From Rhodopseudomonas sp. BAL398 (GTDB lineage: Bacteria; Pseudomonadota; Alphaproteobacteria; Rhizobiales; Xanthobacteraceae), in the NCBI RefSeq assembly GCF_033001325.1, contig NZ_CP133111.1:4108501-4172500 (forward strand): DNA of 64,000 nucleotides, written 5' to 3'. Of the stretch, positions 46,853 through 56,458 are shown piece after piece. Made by a program: the position numbers and the translations under genes. Each line of letters begins with the position of its first letter. Within the stretch, counting starts at the first letter, position 1. Below the pieces are notes generated by a model, which worked only from the letters and a program-made list of their open reading frames with translations, searched no databases and was not told the DNA's origin.

Positions 46853-47557
46853 TTACGGTGCCTTGATCGCCCAGACGACGTTGATTGAAACGCTGAGCGT
46901 TTCCTCGCCCTGCGCCACCGGCGCCGAGGCCGCCAGATCGGCGGCCATTTTGCGATAGGGGCGCGGGGCGGGCGAGCCACCCTCCGCAATATTGAGCGGC
47001 GCCCCCAGCGCGACGCCGGCGGCCCTGGCATAGATCTCGGCCTTGCGCCTTGCGTCCGCGATCGCCTGGCCGCGGGCCTCGTCGAGCAGCTTCGAGGCCT
47101 GTTCGACCATGAAGTCGATGCCGCCGATTTCATTGGCGCCGGCGCCGACCATGATGTCGATCATGCTGGCGACCCTGGCGACGTCGCGCACCTTGACGGT
47201 GACATGGTTCGAAGCGCGGTAACCGCTGAGCACGCTCGGCCCGGGCCGGACCTGATTGACATATTGTGGCTGCAGCGACAGCCGCGAGGTCTGCAGGTCC
47301 TTGGGGTCGATGCCGGCGCTCTTCAGCGCCAGCAGCACCTTGCCCATCGCGACATTATTGGCCTCAGAGGCTTCGCGCGCGGTCTTGCCTTCGCTGGTGA
47401 CGCCGCCATCGACGGTCGCCAGATCCGGCGGCACCGAGACGCTGGCCTCGCCGATCACCGAGATCGAGGGCGGCGACGCGGTCTCAGCCAGCGCCGGCGC
47501 GGCGAACATCATCGCCGAGGCGAACCCGACGGCTATCAGTTTGCGGTACGACATCAT
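46853..47557 (-). CDS. Exported SIMPL domain (DUF541) protein
   Basis: A 234-residue protein with a signal peptide ending near PALAETA. SIMPL-domain features: ISVIGEASVSVPPDLATVDGGV, QTSRLSLQPQY, SGYRASNHVTVKVRD, EARGQAIADARRKAEIYARAAGVALG. Bacterial homologues such as BP26 and YggE form periplasmic ring assemblies and are linked to oxidative stress. Its start overlaps the stop of the upstream GyrI-like gene by 4 nt. Confidence 0.92.
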   Translation of the reverse strand: MMSYRKLIAVGFASAMMFAAPALAETASPPSISVIGEASVSVPPDLATVDGGVTSEGKTAREASEANNVAMGKVLLALKSAGIDPKDLQTSRLSLQPQYVNQVRPGPSVLSGYRASNHVTVKVRDVARVASMIDIMVGAGANEIGGIDFMVEQASKLLDEARGQAIADARRKAEIYARAAGVALGAPLNIAEGGSPAPRPYRKMAADLAASAPVAQGEETLSVSINVVWAIKAP

Positions 47558-48297
47558 TTCAGCGGCACATAGACATTGATCACCAATTTGTCCTCGGCGG
47601 TCGTGAGCGGATCGGTGAGGTATTCCTCGAAGAAAGTATCCTTGGCTTCAAGCTTTTTGTCGTCAAGATAGTTGGTGATCGCCTCGTAGGTGTTGTCCAT
47701 ATTGTCATAGGAGCCGCGGTGGACGAATTTCAAAGCCTTGCCGTCGGGCGATTTGCCGATGCTCATATTGCTGCCGAGATTCTTGGGCTCCTGCGCCACC
47801 GGGATCTCGGCCTGGAAGGTGAAGCCGGCATCGTCGGTCGAGGTGTAGACGATCATCGGATTGCCGTCGGCTTTGATGCCCTGCTTGTCGAGCAGCGTCT
47901 TCACCGTCTTGAATGAATCGGTCAGGGTCTCGAACGCGGTTTCCCAGGTGGCCTTGTTGCTCAGAATCACCACGGTCTTGGGCTGCAGCGTGGTTTCCTC
48001 GCCGAATGCGTCTGCGGTCTCCGCCGGGGGTTGCGTGGCCGTACCGGCCACCGGCGGCGCCTGCGGCGCGGCCGGTGGCATCGCCGGTGTATCGGTCGCC
48101 GGAGTGTCGGTCGCAGCCGGCGGGGTGGTCGACGACGCCGGGGGCGCGGCTTCCGGCGCAGGCGCGGCCGGCGTATCCGCCGCCGGGGGCTTGGCTGGCG
48201 GCGGCGACTGCGCCCAGGCGCCAACGATGCCGAGCGACATTGCGGTCGCCGGGAGCAGCCCGAGCAACAGGCGGCGAACAAAACGGGGGCGGGTCAT
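47554..48297 (-). CDS. Exported GyrI-like effector-binding domain protein
   Basis: A 247-residue protein. A signal peptide (MTRPRFVRRLLLGLLPATAM..., cleavage near AWAQS) is followed by a Pro/Ala/Thr-rich spacer (about 30-95) and a C-terminal domain of about 150 residues of the GyrI/SOUL-type effector-binding fold (TFQAEIPVAQEP, KFVHRGSYDNMDNTYEAITNYL, FFEEYLTDP, VYVPLK). These domains usually bind small molecules in cytosolic regulators; here it is predicted to work outside the inner membrane. GGAG supports ATG 48297, and it is translationally coupled to the SIMPL gene. Confidence 0.85.
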   Translation of the reverse strand: MTRPRFVRRLLLGLLPATAMSLGIVGAWAQSPPPAKPPAADTPAAPAPEAAPPASSTTPPAATDTPATDTPAMPPAAPQAPPVAGTATQPPAETADAFGEETTLQPKTVVILSNKATWETAFETLTDSFKTVKTLLDKQGIKADGNPMIVYTSTDDAGFTFQAEIPVAQEPKNLGSNMSIGKSPDGKALKFVHRGSYDNMDNTYEAITNYLDDKKLEAKDTFFEEYLTDPLTTAEDKLVINVYVPLK

Positions 48298-48509
48298 TTT
48301 CGTGTGTCTCCATGGCCGTATCGGCAGTTGCGATCCGCGGCGCCTGCCCATACGCAACCTTCGCGACCACGTTAACACGCGAGGTTGGAATTCGTCCCCT
48401 GTCTGATCGGCGATAGGTGCCGCGCTATCGGTCGCGTCCCGCCGACACAGATTTGCCGTACTGGTCAAAGCCCGGCGCCTCGCCATATAAGGGCGGCAAG
48501 GACAGGCTC

Positions 48510-49397
48510 ATGAGCGCGCTGGCAAACCGCCATTTCAGCAAGATGAACGGCATCGGCAACGAGATCGTGGTGGTCGATCTGCGCGACCATCCCGCGCCGG
48601 TCACCGCCGACGACGCCCGCGCCGTGGCGGCGCCGGATGCGGTGCCCTATGACCAGCTGATGGTGCTGCAGCCGCCGCGACTGGCCGGCACCGACGCCTT
48701 TGTCCGGATCTACAACAATGACGGCTCCGAAGCCGGCGCCTGCGGCAACGGCATGCGCTGCGTGGCGCGGCAGCTGTTCGCCGCGACCGGCAAATCGGCG
48801 ATGACGTTCGAGACCAAGGCCGGGCTGCTCAACGCCTGGCAGGGCCCGTCGCCCGAGCTTTATACCGTCGACATGGGCGCGCCGAAATTCGGCTGGCAGG
48901 ACATTCCGCTGGCGGAGGAATTTCGCGACACCCGCTCGATCGAGTTGCAGATCGGCCCGATCGACGCCCCGATCCTGCACACCCCCTCGGTGGTCAGCAT
49001 GGGCAATCCGCACGCCGTGTTCTGGGTCGACGATGTCGAGGCCTATGATCTCGGCCGATTCGGGCCTCTGCTGGAAAACCATCCGATCTTCCCCGAGCGC
49101 GCCAATATCACGCTGGCCCATATCGTCGACCGCGACCACATCACGATCCGGACCTGGGAGCGCGGCGTCGGCCTGACCCGCGCCTGCGGCTCGGCGGCCT
49201 GCGCCACCGCTGTCGCCGCCGCCAGGCTGCGGCGGACCAATCGCACCGTGTGCATCACCCTGCCGGGCGGCGAATTGTCGATCGAGTGGCGCCAGAGCGA
49301 CGATCACGTGCTGATGACCGGCACCGCGACGCTCGAATATGAAGGCCAGTTCGACCCGGCGCTGTTCGCGGCCGCGCACGACCAGACCGGCGCCTGA
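48510..49397 (+). CDS. dapF: Diaminopimelate epimerase
   Basis: DapF converts LL- to meso-diaminopimelate for lysine and peptidoglycan. The 295-residue protein has its two catalytic cysteines in [12 protein letters not shown] (C78) and [12 protein letters not shown], plus [13 protein letters not shown] 48510 follows AAGGACAGG; the longer open frame from 48417 is rejected. Its stop overlaps the mtaB start (TGATG). Confidence 0.97.
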   Translation: MSALANRHFSKMNGIGNEIVVVDLRDHPAPVTADDARAVAAPDAVPYDQLMVLQPPRLAGTDAFVRIYNNDGSEAGACGNGMRCVARQLFAATGKSAMTFETKAGLLNAWQGPSPELYTVDMGAPKFGWQDIPLAEEFRDTRSIELQIGPIDAPILHTPSVVSMGNPHAVFWVDDVEAYDLGRFGPLLENHPIFPERANITLAHIVDRDHITIRTWERGVGLTRACGSAACATAVAAARLRRTNRTVCITLPGGELSIEWRQSDDHVLMTGTATLEYEGQFDPALFAAAHDQTGA

Positions 49398-50650
49398 TGG
49401 CGGTCGACATCGTCACCTTCGGCTGCCGGCTCAACGCGTTTGAATCCGAAGTGATTCGCCGCGAGGCCGAGGACGCCGGGATCGACGACGCTATCGTCAT
49501 CAATTCCTGTGCGGTGACCAATGAGGCGGTGGCGCAGGCTCGGCAATCGATCCGCCGGCTGAAGCGCGAACGCCCCGGCGCGCGGATCGTGGTCACCGGC
49601 TGCGCCGCCCAGACCCAGCCGGGAATGTTCGCCGACATGATCGAGGTCGACCGCGTGCTCGGCAATGACGACAAGATGCGCGGCGCGGCCTGGCGCGCCG
49701 CGCGCACAGCGTTCGCTACCGACGACACCCACAAGATCGCCGTCACCGACATCATGGCGGTCCGCGAGATGGCGCCGCATCTGGTCGGCGGATTCCAGAG
49801 CGGGCTGCCGCGGGTGTTCGTGCAGGTGCAAAATGGCTGCGACCATCGCTGCACCTTCTGCATCATCCCGTTCGGCCGCGGCAATTCGCGCTCGGTGCCG
49901 ATGGGCGCGGTGGTCGATCAGGTCCGGGCGCTGACCGAACGCGGCCATGCCGAGATCGTGCTGACCGGCGTCGATCTCACCAGCTACGGCGCCGACCTGC
50001 CCGGCGCGCCTAGGCTCGGCGCGTTGACCCGGCAGATCCTGCGCCATGTGCCGGACTTGAAGCGGCTGCGGATTTCGTCGATCGATTCGATCGAGGCCGA
50101 CCGCGACCTGATCGACCTGATCGCCACTGACGCGCGCTTGATGCCGCATCTGCATCTGTCGTTGCAATCCGGCGACGACATGATCCTGAAGCGCATGAAG
50201 CGGCGCCACAGCCGCCAGCACGCGATCGATTTCTGCGCGCAGCTGCGCCGGCTGCGGCCCGACATCGCTTTCGGCGCCGACATCATCGCCGGATTTCCGA
50301 CCGAGACCGAGGCGATGTTTGCGCGCTCGCTCGATCTGGTCGCGGAATGCGACCTGACCTTCCTGCATGTGTTTCCCTATTCGCCGCGGCCCGGCACGCC
50401 GGCGGCGCGGATGCCGCAGGTCAACGGCAACGTCATCAAGGAGCGCGCCCGGCGGCTGCGCGAGGCCGGCGAGGCCGCGCTGCGGCGGCGGCTCGATGCC
50501 GAGATCGGCCAGACCCGGACGGTGCTGATCGAGAGCCCCACCCAGGGCCGCACCGATCATTTCATCCCGGTGGCGATTGCCGGAGACAAGCCCGGCGTGG
50601 TGCGCAGGCTGACGATGGCCGGGCACGACGGCGCCAGGCTGACGGTCTGA
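49397..50650 (+). CDS. mtaB: tRNA t6A37 methylthiotransferase
   Basis: MtaB converts t6A to ms2t6A at position 37 of ANN-reading tRNAs, acting after TsaD (also in this window). The 417-residue protein has the MTTase N-domain cysteines (TFGCRLN, NSCAVT, TGCAAQ), the radical-SAM CDHRCTFC motif, and a C-terminal TRAM-like segment. It is coupled to dapF by a 1-nt overlap, a conserved pairing in alphaproteobacteria. Confidence 0.95.
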   Translation: MAVDIVTFGCRLNAFESEVIRREAEDAGIDDAIVINSCAVTNEAVAQARQSIRRLKRERPGARIVVTGCAAQTQPGMFADMIEVDRVLGNDDKMRGAAWRAARTAFATDDTHKIAVTDIMAVREMAPHLVGGFQSGLPRVFVQVQNGCDHRCTFCIIPFGRGNSRSVPMGAVVDQVRALTERGHAEIVLTGVDLTSYGADLPGAPRLGALTRQILRHVPDLKRLRISSIDSIEADRDLIDLIATDARLMPHLHLSLQSGDDMILKRMKRRHSRQHAIDFCAQLRRLRPDIAFGADIIAGFPTETEAMFARSLDLVAECDLTFLHVFPYSPRPGTPAARMPQVNGNVIKERARRLREAGEAALRRRLDAEIGQTRTVLIESPTQGRTDHFIPVAIAGDKPGVVRRLTMAGHDGARLTV

Positions 50651-50679
50651 GCGGCCAAGACCAAATCACCCGGGCCAGA

Positions 50680-51174
50680 TCACCTGATCCGATAGCCGGT
50701 GTGGCATGCGACGCATTGCGCGGTCACCGCTGCCAAGGCCGCGAGCGCCGGCTTGTTGTCGCCGCTGACGCCCGCATCCTTGACCGCGATGGCGAAGCGG
50801 CTGGCGGCACGGTGCATCTCGGTTCCGGCCTGCTGCATCCCGGCCGGCATCAACGGCGCAATGTCGTGGGCGCCGTGCAGACCCAGCGACGACATCCCGA
50901 GGCGGGATTCGGCGATGCTGGCCGCGTCATCGAATTTGTCCTGCGCCATTGCGCTTTGAATTTCCTGCAGCGCCGCCAGATGGTTGCGCATATTGGACAG
51001 CATCGGCCGCACGATCGCGTCCGGCATCTGCACCAGTTCGCGGCTGTCGCTCTGCGCCATTCCGCCGTGGTCGTGGTGCTGCATGTGGCCCTGGTGTTGC
51101 GCGATCGCGGCCGCCGTCAGCGATCCGGTCAAAGCCAAAATCATCACACTTTTCAATGCGATCACTCGACGCAT
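50680..51174 (-). CDS. Exported cytochrome c (class II-like)
   Basis: A 164-residue protein with a signal peptide (about 1-25), a His/Met-rich stretch (HQGHMQHHDHGGM), a helical body and a single heme site QCVACHTGYR near the C-terminus. The C-terminal CxxCH after a helical bundle is the class II (cytochrome c') layout. The His/Met stretch could bind copper. Its ATG overlaps the stop of the upstream pseudouridine synthase (TGATG). Its heme would be attached by the Ccm system encoded 4 kb away. Confidence 0.82.
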   Translation of the reverse strand: MRRVIALKSVMILALTGSLTAAAIAQHQGHMQHHDHGGMAQSDSRELVQMPDAIVRPMLSNMRNHLAALQEIQSAMAQDKFDDAASIAESRLGMSSLGLHGAHDIAPLMPAGMQQAGTEMHRAASRFAIAVKDAGVSGDNKPALAALAAVTAQCVACHTGYRIR

Positions 51175-52001
51175 CAGGTCGCCTCCGCGCTGTCTCCGGT
51201 CCATCCGCATTCCATCATCCGCTGCTGAAGATGCGCCGGAACCGGCGCCGTGACCACCACCGGCGGCTTGTTGCGCGACAGCGGGATCACGATCTCGCGG
51301 GCGTGCAGATGCAGCGTCGGGTCGCCGAAGCGCGGGCCATTGCCATAAATGTTGTCGCCGAAGATCGGCCAGCCCATCGCCGCGCAATGCACCCGCAATT
51401 GATGGGTGCGGCCGGTCACCGGCTCCAGCGCCATCCAGGTGAGCCTGCCTGCTCCCTCCTCCGCAGGGGGATCCAAAGTCAGGCTTCCGTTTTGGCCCCC
51501 CACCCCCAACCCCTCCCCGCCAGGGGGAGGGGGGACGAAAGATCGCCCCAGCACGGTCCAATTGGTCACCGCCTTCTGGCCTTCGGGATCGACCTTCTGC
51601 CACCAGCCGCGTTCGGCGTTGAGTCGGCCGAGCGGCAGATCGATGGTGCCTTGATCCTCGGCCGGACCGCCCTGGACCACCGCCCAATAGGTCTTGGAGA
51701 TCCGGCCATGTTTGAACAACAGGCCGAGCGAGGCGGTGGCCTTGCGGTGGCGGCCGAGCACCAGGCAGCCGGACGTATCCCGGTCCAGGCGGTGGGCCAA
51801 TACCGGCGGCCGCGGCAGGCCGTAACGCAGGAAATCGAACGAGGATTCCAGATTGGCGCCGCCCTTGGGGCCGCGATGCACCGGCAGGCCGGCCGGCTTG
51901 TCGATCACCAGCATCAGCCCGTCGCGGTACAGCACCCGCGCCAGCATCTCGTCGGCGGTCAGTTCCGCCATATCCGTTCGTTCAGGGTGACTTTCGCTCA
52001 T
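51174..52001 (-). CDS. RluA-family pseudouridine synthase carrying an in-frame repeat insert
   Basis: A 275-residue RluA/RluC-type enzyme. VIDKPAGLPVH and the catalytic AHRLDRDTSG (Asp73) are followed by GLLFKHGRISKTYWA, then GRTHQLRVHCAAMGWPIFGD. Between NWTVLG and RLTWMALEP, residues about 153-185 are Pro/Gly-rich and foreign to the family; their DNA (51447-51545) matches the R3 repeat core. No S4 domain precedes the catalytic domain. The start is 52001 or 51971 (MAELTADEM). Whether the enzyme is active with the insert is unknown. Confidence 0.88.
   Translation of the reverse strand: MSESHPERTDMAELTADEMLARVLYRDGLMLVIDKPAGLPVHRGPKGGANLESSFDFLRYGLPRPPVLAHRLDRDTSGCLVLGRHRKATASLGLLFKHGRISKTYWAVVQGGPAEDQGTIDLPLGRLNAERGWWQKVDPEGQKAVTNWTVLGRSFVPPPPGGEGLGVGGQNGSLTLDPPAEEGAGRLTWMALEPVTGRTHQLRVHCAAMGWPIFGDNIYGNGPRFGDPTLHLHAREIVIPLSRNKPPVVVTAPVPAHLQQRMMECGWTGDSAEAT
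51447..51545. repeat. R3 palindromic repeat inside a coding sequence
   Basis: CCCCCACCCCCAACCCCTCC followed by CCGCCAGGGGGAGGGG is nearly identical to the start of the element at 56459. The unit is 99 nt (33 codons), a multiple of three, without stop codons in the host frame. Confidence 0.85.
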
Positions 52002-52029
52002 GGCGCGAAACCGCTAACACAGCCGGATC

Positions 52030-52977
52030 ATGAACGACACGACTGAAACCAAAAAGCCGAGCTGGTGGCGCCGGCTGTCCAGCGGCTTGAAGCGGACCTC
52101 GAGCTCGATCGGCACCGCGCTGGCCGAGTTCGTCTCCAAGCGCAAGCTCGACAAGGCCATGCTCGAGGAGATCGAGGACGTGCTGCTGCGCGCCGATCTC
52201 GGCTCCGACGTGTCGGCGCGGATTGCCGCCGCGGTCGGCCACGGGCGCTACGACAAGATGATTTCCGCCAGCGACGTCAAGGAGATCGTCGCTTCCGAGG
52301 TGGAGAAGGTGCTGTCCCAGGTGGCGCAGCCGCTGGTGATCGACGCGACCAAGAAACCCTTCGTGATCCTGATGGTCGGGGTCAACGGCTCGGGCAAGAC
52401 CACCACGATCGGCAAATTGTCGGCCAAATTCTCGGCCGAGGGCCGCAAGGTGATGCTGGCCGCCGGCGACACCTTCCGCGCCGCCGCGATCGAGCAGCTC
52501 AAGATCTGGGGCGAACGCTCGGGCTCGCCGGTGATCGCCGGCGCGCAGGGCTCCGATTCCGCCAGCCTGGCATTCAACGCGCTGACCGCGGCGAAGGATG
52601 ACGGCCGCGACGTGCTGCTGATCGACACCGCCGGCCGGCTACAGAACCGCAAGGAATTGATGAACGAGCTGGAAAAGGTCGTTCGCGTCATCAAGAAGGT
52701 CGACGCCAGCGCGCCGCATGCGGTGCTGCTGGTGCTGGATGCCACCGTCGGCCAGAACGCGCTGTCGCAGGTCGAGGCCTTTGCGCGCACCGCGGGCGTC
52801 ACCGGGCTGGTGATGACCAAGCTCGACGGCACCGCGCGCGGCGGCATTCTGGTGGCGCTGGCGGAGAAACACAAATTGCCGGTGCATTTCATCGGCGTCG
52901 GCGAAGGGATCGAGGATCTGGCGCCGTTCACCGCGCGGGATTTCGCCCAGGCCATCGCGGGGACGGAGACGACATGA
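52030..52977 (+). CDS. ftsY: Signal recognition particle receptor FtsY
   Basis: FtsY (315 residues) is the SRP receptor GTPase and partner of Ffh. Motifs: [18 protein letters not shown] (P-loop), [24 protein letters not shown] and [10 protein letters not shown]. The long acidic A domain of E. coli FtsY is absent; only about 30 basic residues precede the NG domain, the usual short alphaproteobacterial form. It is divergent from the pseudouridine synthase and overlaps ispZ by 4 nt. Confidence 0.97.
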   Translation: MNDTTETKKPSWWRRLSSGLKRTSSSIGTALAEFVSKRKLDKAMLEEIEDVLLRADLGSDVSARIAAAVGHGRYDKMISASDVKEIVASEVEKVLSQVAQPLVIDATKKPFVILMVGVNGSGKTTTIGKLSAKFSAEGRKVMLAAGDTFRAAAIEQLKIWGERSGSPVIAGAQGSDSASLAFNALTAAKDDGRDVLLIDTAGRLQNRKELMNELEKVVRVIKKVDASAPHAVLLVLDATVGQNALSQVEAFARTAGVTGLVMTKLDGTARGGILVALAEKHKLPVHFIGVGEGIEDLAPFTARDFAQAIAGTETT

Positions 52978-53591
52978 CCGACAGCCTGCTCGAAAAGAAG
53001 CAGCCGCACCCGCTGTTCAAGCTCGCCACCGAGCTCGGGCCGCTGCTGGTGTTCTTCTTCGTCAATTCGAAGTGGCATCTGTTCGCCGCCACCGGCGCCT
53101 TCATGGTCGCGGTGACGGTGGCGATGATCGCGTCCTATGTGGTGACGCGGCATGTGCCGATGATGACGATCGTCACCGCCATCGTGGTGCTGGTGTTCGG
53201 CACGCTGACGCTGGTGCTGCACGACGAGACCTTCATCAAGATGAAGCCGACCATCGTCTATGCGCTGTTCGGCGCGGTGCTGGGCGGCGGATTGCTGTTC
53301 GGCAAATCCTTCATCGCCATCATGTTCGACCAGATGTTCAACCTGACGCCGCGCGGCTGGAAGATCCTGACGCTGCGCTGGGCGCTGTGGTTCTTCGCCA
53401 TGGCGGTGCTCAACGAATCGATCTGGCGCACCCAGACGACCGAATTCTGGGTCGCCTTCAAAGTGTTCGGCATGGTGCCGCTGACCATGCTGTTCGCCTT
53501 CACCCAGATGCCGCTGATCAAGCGCTATCACCTGGAGCCGGCGACGCTGGAAGCCCCCGACAGCGAGCGCGGGGACGTCTCCAAGGATTAG
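52974..53591 (+). CDS. ispZ: Septation protein A (inner-membrane protein YciB/IspZ)
   Basis: A 205-residue protein with five or six membrane helices. [23 protein letters not shown] at the start (broken at the helix), then [23 protein letters not shown] and [15 protein letters not shown] are the IspZ/YciB signature. Homologues influence septation and envelope synthesis. It is coupled to ftsY (ATGA overlap). Confidence 0.93.
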   Translation: MTDSLLEKKQPHPLFKLATELGPLLVFFFVNSKWHLFAATGAFMVAVTVAMIASYVVTRHVPMMTIVTAIVVLVFGTLTLVLHDETFIKMKPTIVYALFGAVLGGGLLFGKSFIAIMFDQMFNLTPRGWKILTLRWALWFFAMAVLNESIWRTQTTEFWVAFKVFGMVPLTMLFAFTQMPLIKRYHLEPATLEAPDSERGDVSKD

Positions 53592-53612
53592 GGACTGGAC
53601 GGCGCACCATAT

Positions 53613-53644
53613 CCCGGACGCGGCGCGTCGCGCCGCATCCGGGG
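53613..53644. repeat. Hairpin repeat, family R5, between convergent genes
   Basis: CCCGGACGCGGCGCG-TCG-CGCCGCATCCGGGG is a near-perfect hairpin between ispZ and the ComEA-like gene and may act as a two-way terminator. Confidence 0.7.
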
Positions 53645-53666
53645 CACTTTGAGGTAGTCCGATCGC

Positions 53667-54029
53667 TCAGCTTTGCTTGGCGATGATCTTGGCCTTGATG
53701 CCGTTATAGGTCTTCTGCGGCACGATCTTCTTCTGCACCAGCTCGTCCTTGCCCTTATAGGGGCGGCCCTTGATGATCGCGGCCGAATAGGCCTTGCCGA
53801 TTCCGGGCAGCGCGGCGAGCTCGTCGGCGCTCGCCGAATTGATGTCGAGCAGTTCGGCCTTCGGCGCCATCTTGGCGGCCTTGGGTGCGGCCTTGGGCGC
53901 GGCTTTGGGGCTCGGAGCCATTTTCTCGGATGTGGCCGGCTGCGGCGACTGCGCCATCGTCGGCTGGGCGGCGAGCAGGCCCAGCGCGAGGGCCGCGGCG
54001 GAAAGCGAAGCAAGCTTGAAATGACGCAT
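53667..54029 (-). CDS. Exported ComEA-like helix-hairpin-helix protein
   Basis: A 120-residue protein: signal peptide (cleavage near PTMAQS), an Ala/Lys/Pro linker with [12 protein letters not shown] repeats, then a helix-hairpin-helix domain ([33 protein letters not shown]) as in ComEA. Such periplasmic domains bind DNA in competence systems, but short stand-alone forms also occur without competence. GGAGGA precedes the ATG. It follows ccmG by about 100 nt. Confidence 0.88.
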   Translation of the reverse strand: MRHFKLASLSAAALALGLLAAQPTMAQSPQPATSEKMAPSPKAAPKAAPKAAKMAPKAELLDINSASADELAALPGIGKAYSAAIIKGRPYKGKDELVQKKIVPQKTYNGIKAKIIAKQS

Positions 54030-54131
54030 CGGTGAGGTCCTCCAGGGACGTTGTTAGTCACGCCGTGGAGCTAGCTGGGGATTCATGGCGGCGCCATGGC
54101 CGCGAAATGAACGGCAGATAAAAGCCGAAAA

Positions 54132-54740
54132 TTATTTCGCGGGCGTGGCGGCGGCCTGATTGCCGGCCGCCAGCGCCTTGGCGATTTCGGCCTTGAGTAC
54201 CGTATCGATATTTTCCGGCGTCACCGGCCCGACCAGCTTGTAGGCGATGGCGCCGTCGCGGCCGACGACGAAGGTTTCCGGCACCCCATAGACGCCCCAT
54301 TCGATCGAGCCGCGGCCATTATCATCGGTCCCCACCACCGCGAAGGGATTGCCGTAGCGGCCGAGGAAACGCCGGGCGTTGTCGGGCTTGTCCTTGTAGT
54401 TGATACCGACCAGCTGAACGCGCTTGTCCTCGCTGAGCGCCATCAGCAGCGGCGCCTCGTCGTGACACGGCACACACCATGACGCCCAGACATTGACGAC
54501 GCTGACCTTGCCCTTGAACAGCGCCGGGTCGAGACCCGGGACCTGGACGCCGTCACGGTTGAGGCCCTCGAGCGCCGGCAATGTCGTCTGCGGCGCCGGG
54601 CGCCCGATCAGCGCGGAGGGAATCCGCGAATGGTCGCCGGCGCCGAGGCCGAAATAGAACATCGCCGCCAGCGCGGTGAAGATGAACAGCGGCAGCGCCA
54701 CCAGCCAGGAGCGGCGGCTCGATTGGGTCTGATCGCTCAT
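54132..54740 (-). CDS. ccmG: Thiol:disulfide interchange protein CcmG/DsbE
   Basis: A 202-residue membrane-anchored thioredoxin. One N-terminal helix (about 12-32) precedes the thioredoxin fold with [13 protein letters not shown]; a cis-Pro region (YGVPETFVV) follows. CcmG reduces apocytochrome c or CcmH before heme attachment. It overlaps ccmD by 4 nt. Confidence 0.95.
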   Translation of the reverse strand: MSDQTQSSRRSWLVALPLFIFTALAAMFYFGLGAGDHSRIPSALIGRPAPQTTLPALEGLNRDGVQVPGLDPALFKGKVSVVNVWASWCVPCHDEAPLLMALSEDKRVQLVGINYKDKPDNARRFLGRYGNPFAVVGTDDNGRGSIEWGVYGVPETFVVGRDGAIAYKLVGPVTPENIDTVLKAEIAKALAAGNQAAATPAK

Positions 54741-54919
54741 GAGATATCCGTTGCGCGTTTGCCGGAGCGCCGGAGCGCGCCGGCGGCGTCGAGGGCGTGC
54801 AACCGGGCTTTCTGGCGTCGATAATCGAACCAGACCCAGCCGATCAGCATCGCCACCACGATGGCCACGGCCAGATAGGACCACACGATGAACGCCGCAT
54901 AGGGACCGAGCGCCATCAC
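54737..54919 (-). CDS. ccmD: Heme exporter protein CcmD
   Basis: A 60-residue single-pass protein (helix about 8-28) with the CcmD pattern [13 protein letters not shown] and a basic cytoplasmic tail [13 protein letters not shown]. It helps release holo-CcmE from CcmABC. It overlaps both ccmC and ccmG by 4 nt. Confidence 0.93.
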   Translation of the reverse strand: MMALGPYAAFIVWSYLAVAIVVAMLIGWVWFDYRRQKARLHALDAAGALRRSGKRATDIS

Positions 54920-55650
54920 GCCGCCTCGGGGCGGCTGGCCTGCAGCATCTGCAGGGTGCGGATGCGGCGGCGCAGGATTTCATTGCGCATCGCCGCCAGA
55001 TGCAGCGTCACGAACAGCAGCGAAAACGCGACCGCCATCACCAGCAGCGGGATCAGGAACGCCTTGTCCAGCGTCGAGCCGCCGATCCGCATCACCGAGG
55101 CCGGCTGGTGCAGCGTATTCCACCAATCGACCGAAAATTTGATCACCGGCAGATTGAGGGCGCCGACCAGGGTCAGGATCGCAGCGGCGCGGGCGGCGCG
55201 CGAGGGGTCCTCGACCGCGCGCCACAGCGCGATCAGGCCGAGATACATCAGGAACAGGATCAGCATCGAGGTCAACCGGGCGTCCCATTCCCAATAGGTG
55301 CCCCACATCGGCCGGCCCCACAGCGAGCCGGTGAGCAGCGCCAGGAAGGTGAAGGCCGCGCCGATCGGCGCCGCGGTCTTGGCGGCGACGTCGGCCAAAG
55401 GATGCCGCCAGACCAGGGTGCCGAGCGCGGCGAGGCTCATCACCCCCCAGACGAACATCGCCAGCCAGGCATTGGGAACGTGAATGAACATGATCTTGAC
55501 GGTGGCGCCCTGCTGATAATCATCCGGCGCCAGCGCCGATTGAACGAGGCCAACCGCCAGCAGACAGGCGGTGAGTCCGGCCAGCCACGGCAGAATCCGC
55601 CCGGTCAGGGTCAGGAACTTGGTCGGATTGGCAAGATCGGTCAGATTCAT
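54916..55650 (-). CDS. ccmC: Heme exporter protein CcmC
   Basis: CcmC (244 residues, six helices) loads heme onto CcmE. The tryptophan-rich periplasmic motif [18 protein letters not shown] and the flanking histidines in MFIHVPNAW and WWNTLHQP, which bind heme, are present. A 17-bp direct repeat (GTTCCTGATGTCATGGC type) overlaps its start region. Confidence 0.96.
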   Translation of the reverse strand: MNLTDLANPTKFLTLTGRILPWLAGLTACLLAVGLVQSALAPDDYQQGATVKIMFIHVPNAWLAMFVWGVMSLAALGTLVWRHPLADVAAKTAAPIGAAFTFLALLTGSLWGRPMWGTYWEWDARLTSMLILFLMYLGLIALWRAVEDPSRAARAAAILTLVGALNLPVIKFSVDWWNTLHQPASVMRIGGSTLDKAFLIPLLVMAVAFSLLFVTLHLAAMRNEILRRRIRTLQMLQASRPEAA

Positions 55651-55762
55651 GGCGTTCCTGATGTCATGGCGTTCCTGATAATGGCAGCGGCGGCCGCAGG
55701 CAATCCGCCGATACTTGCTTCAGCTTGGCTCCGCGAGAGTTGATCGAGATTAAACCCGGCAC

Positions 55763-56431
55763 CTAATCCATCCCCTGACGCAGGCTGGCGGCCGCGGCAA
55801 ATGGTCCGATCACCATGCTGGCCAGCGACAGCGCGCACAGGATCGAAAACGGCGTGCCGAACGAAACCGGACCTGAAATCGCCGCCTGCGACGCCGCGAC
55901 GCCGAAAATCAGCACCGGTATAGCCAAAGGCAGCACCAAAACCGCCAGCAGCAGCCCGCCGCGATGCATCGTCACCGCCAGCGCCGCGCCGATCATGCCG
56001 GTAAAAGTCAGCGCCGGTGTTCCGGCCAGCAGCGTCAGCATCACCGCCAGCGACGCCGAGCCGTCGAGATTGAGCAACAGGCCGAGGACCGGGGTAGCGA
56101 CGATCAGCGGCACGCCCGCCGCCAGCCAATGCGCAAGCGCCTTGGCGGCGCAGGCCAGTTCCAGCGGGGTCCGGCTCATCACGAGCAGATCGAGCGAGCC
56201 GTCCTCGGCATCGGCCATGAACAGCCGGTCCAGCGTCAACAGGCTGGCGAGCAGCGCGCCGAGCCACAGGATCGCCGGTCCGATCCGCGCCAGCAGCTTC
56301 AGATCCGGCCCGATCGCGAACGGCATCAGCACCACCACGGTGAGAAAGAACAGCACCCCGATCAGCGCGCCGCCGCCGACCCGCAGCGCGATCCTGACGT
56401 CGCGGCGAATGATGGCTGTGAGCGCGGTCAT
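55763..56431 (-). CDS. ccmB: Heme exporter protein CcmB
   Basis: A 222-residue membrane subunit of the CcmAB transporter with six helices. ALIGVLFFLTVVVLMPFAIGP and the conserved FMADAEDGSLDLLVMSRTPLE (with DGSLD) identify it. It is separated from ccmC by 112 nt and from ccmA by 229 nt of repeat DNA; in most genomes ccmA and ccmB abut. Confidence 0.94.
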   Translation of the reverse strand: MTALTAIIRRDVRIALRVGGGALIGVLFFLTVVVLMPFAIGPDLKLLARIGPAILWLGALLASLLTLDRLFMADAEDGSLDLLVMSRTPLELACAAKALAHWLAAGVPLIVATPVLGLLLNLDGSASLAVMLTLLAGTPALTFTGMIGAALAVTMHRGGLLLAVLVLPLAIPVLIFGVAASQAAISGPVSFGTPFSILCALSLASMVIGPFAAAASLRQGMD

Positions 56432-56458
56432 ACCGCCACCCGTGAGCGCAATGCCCGT

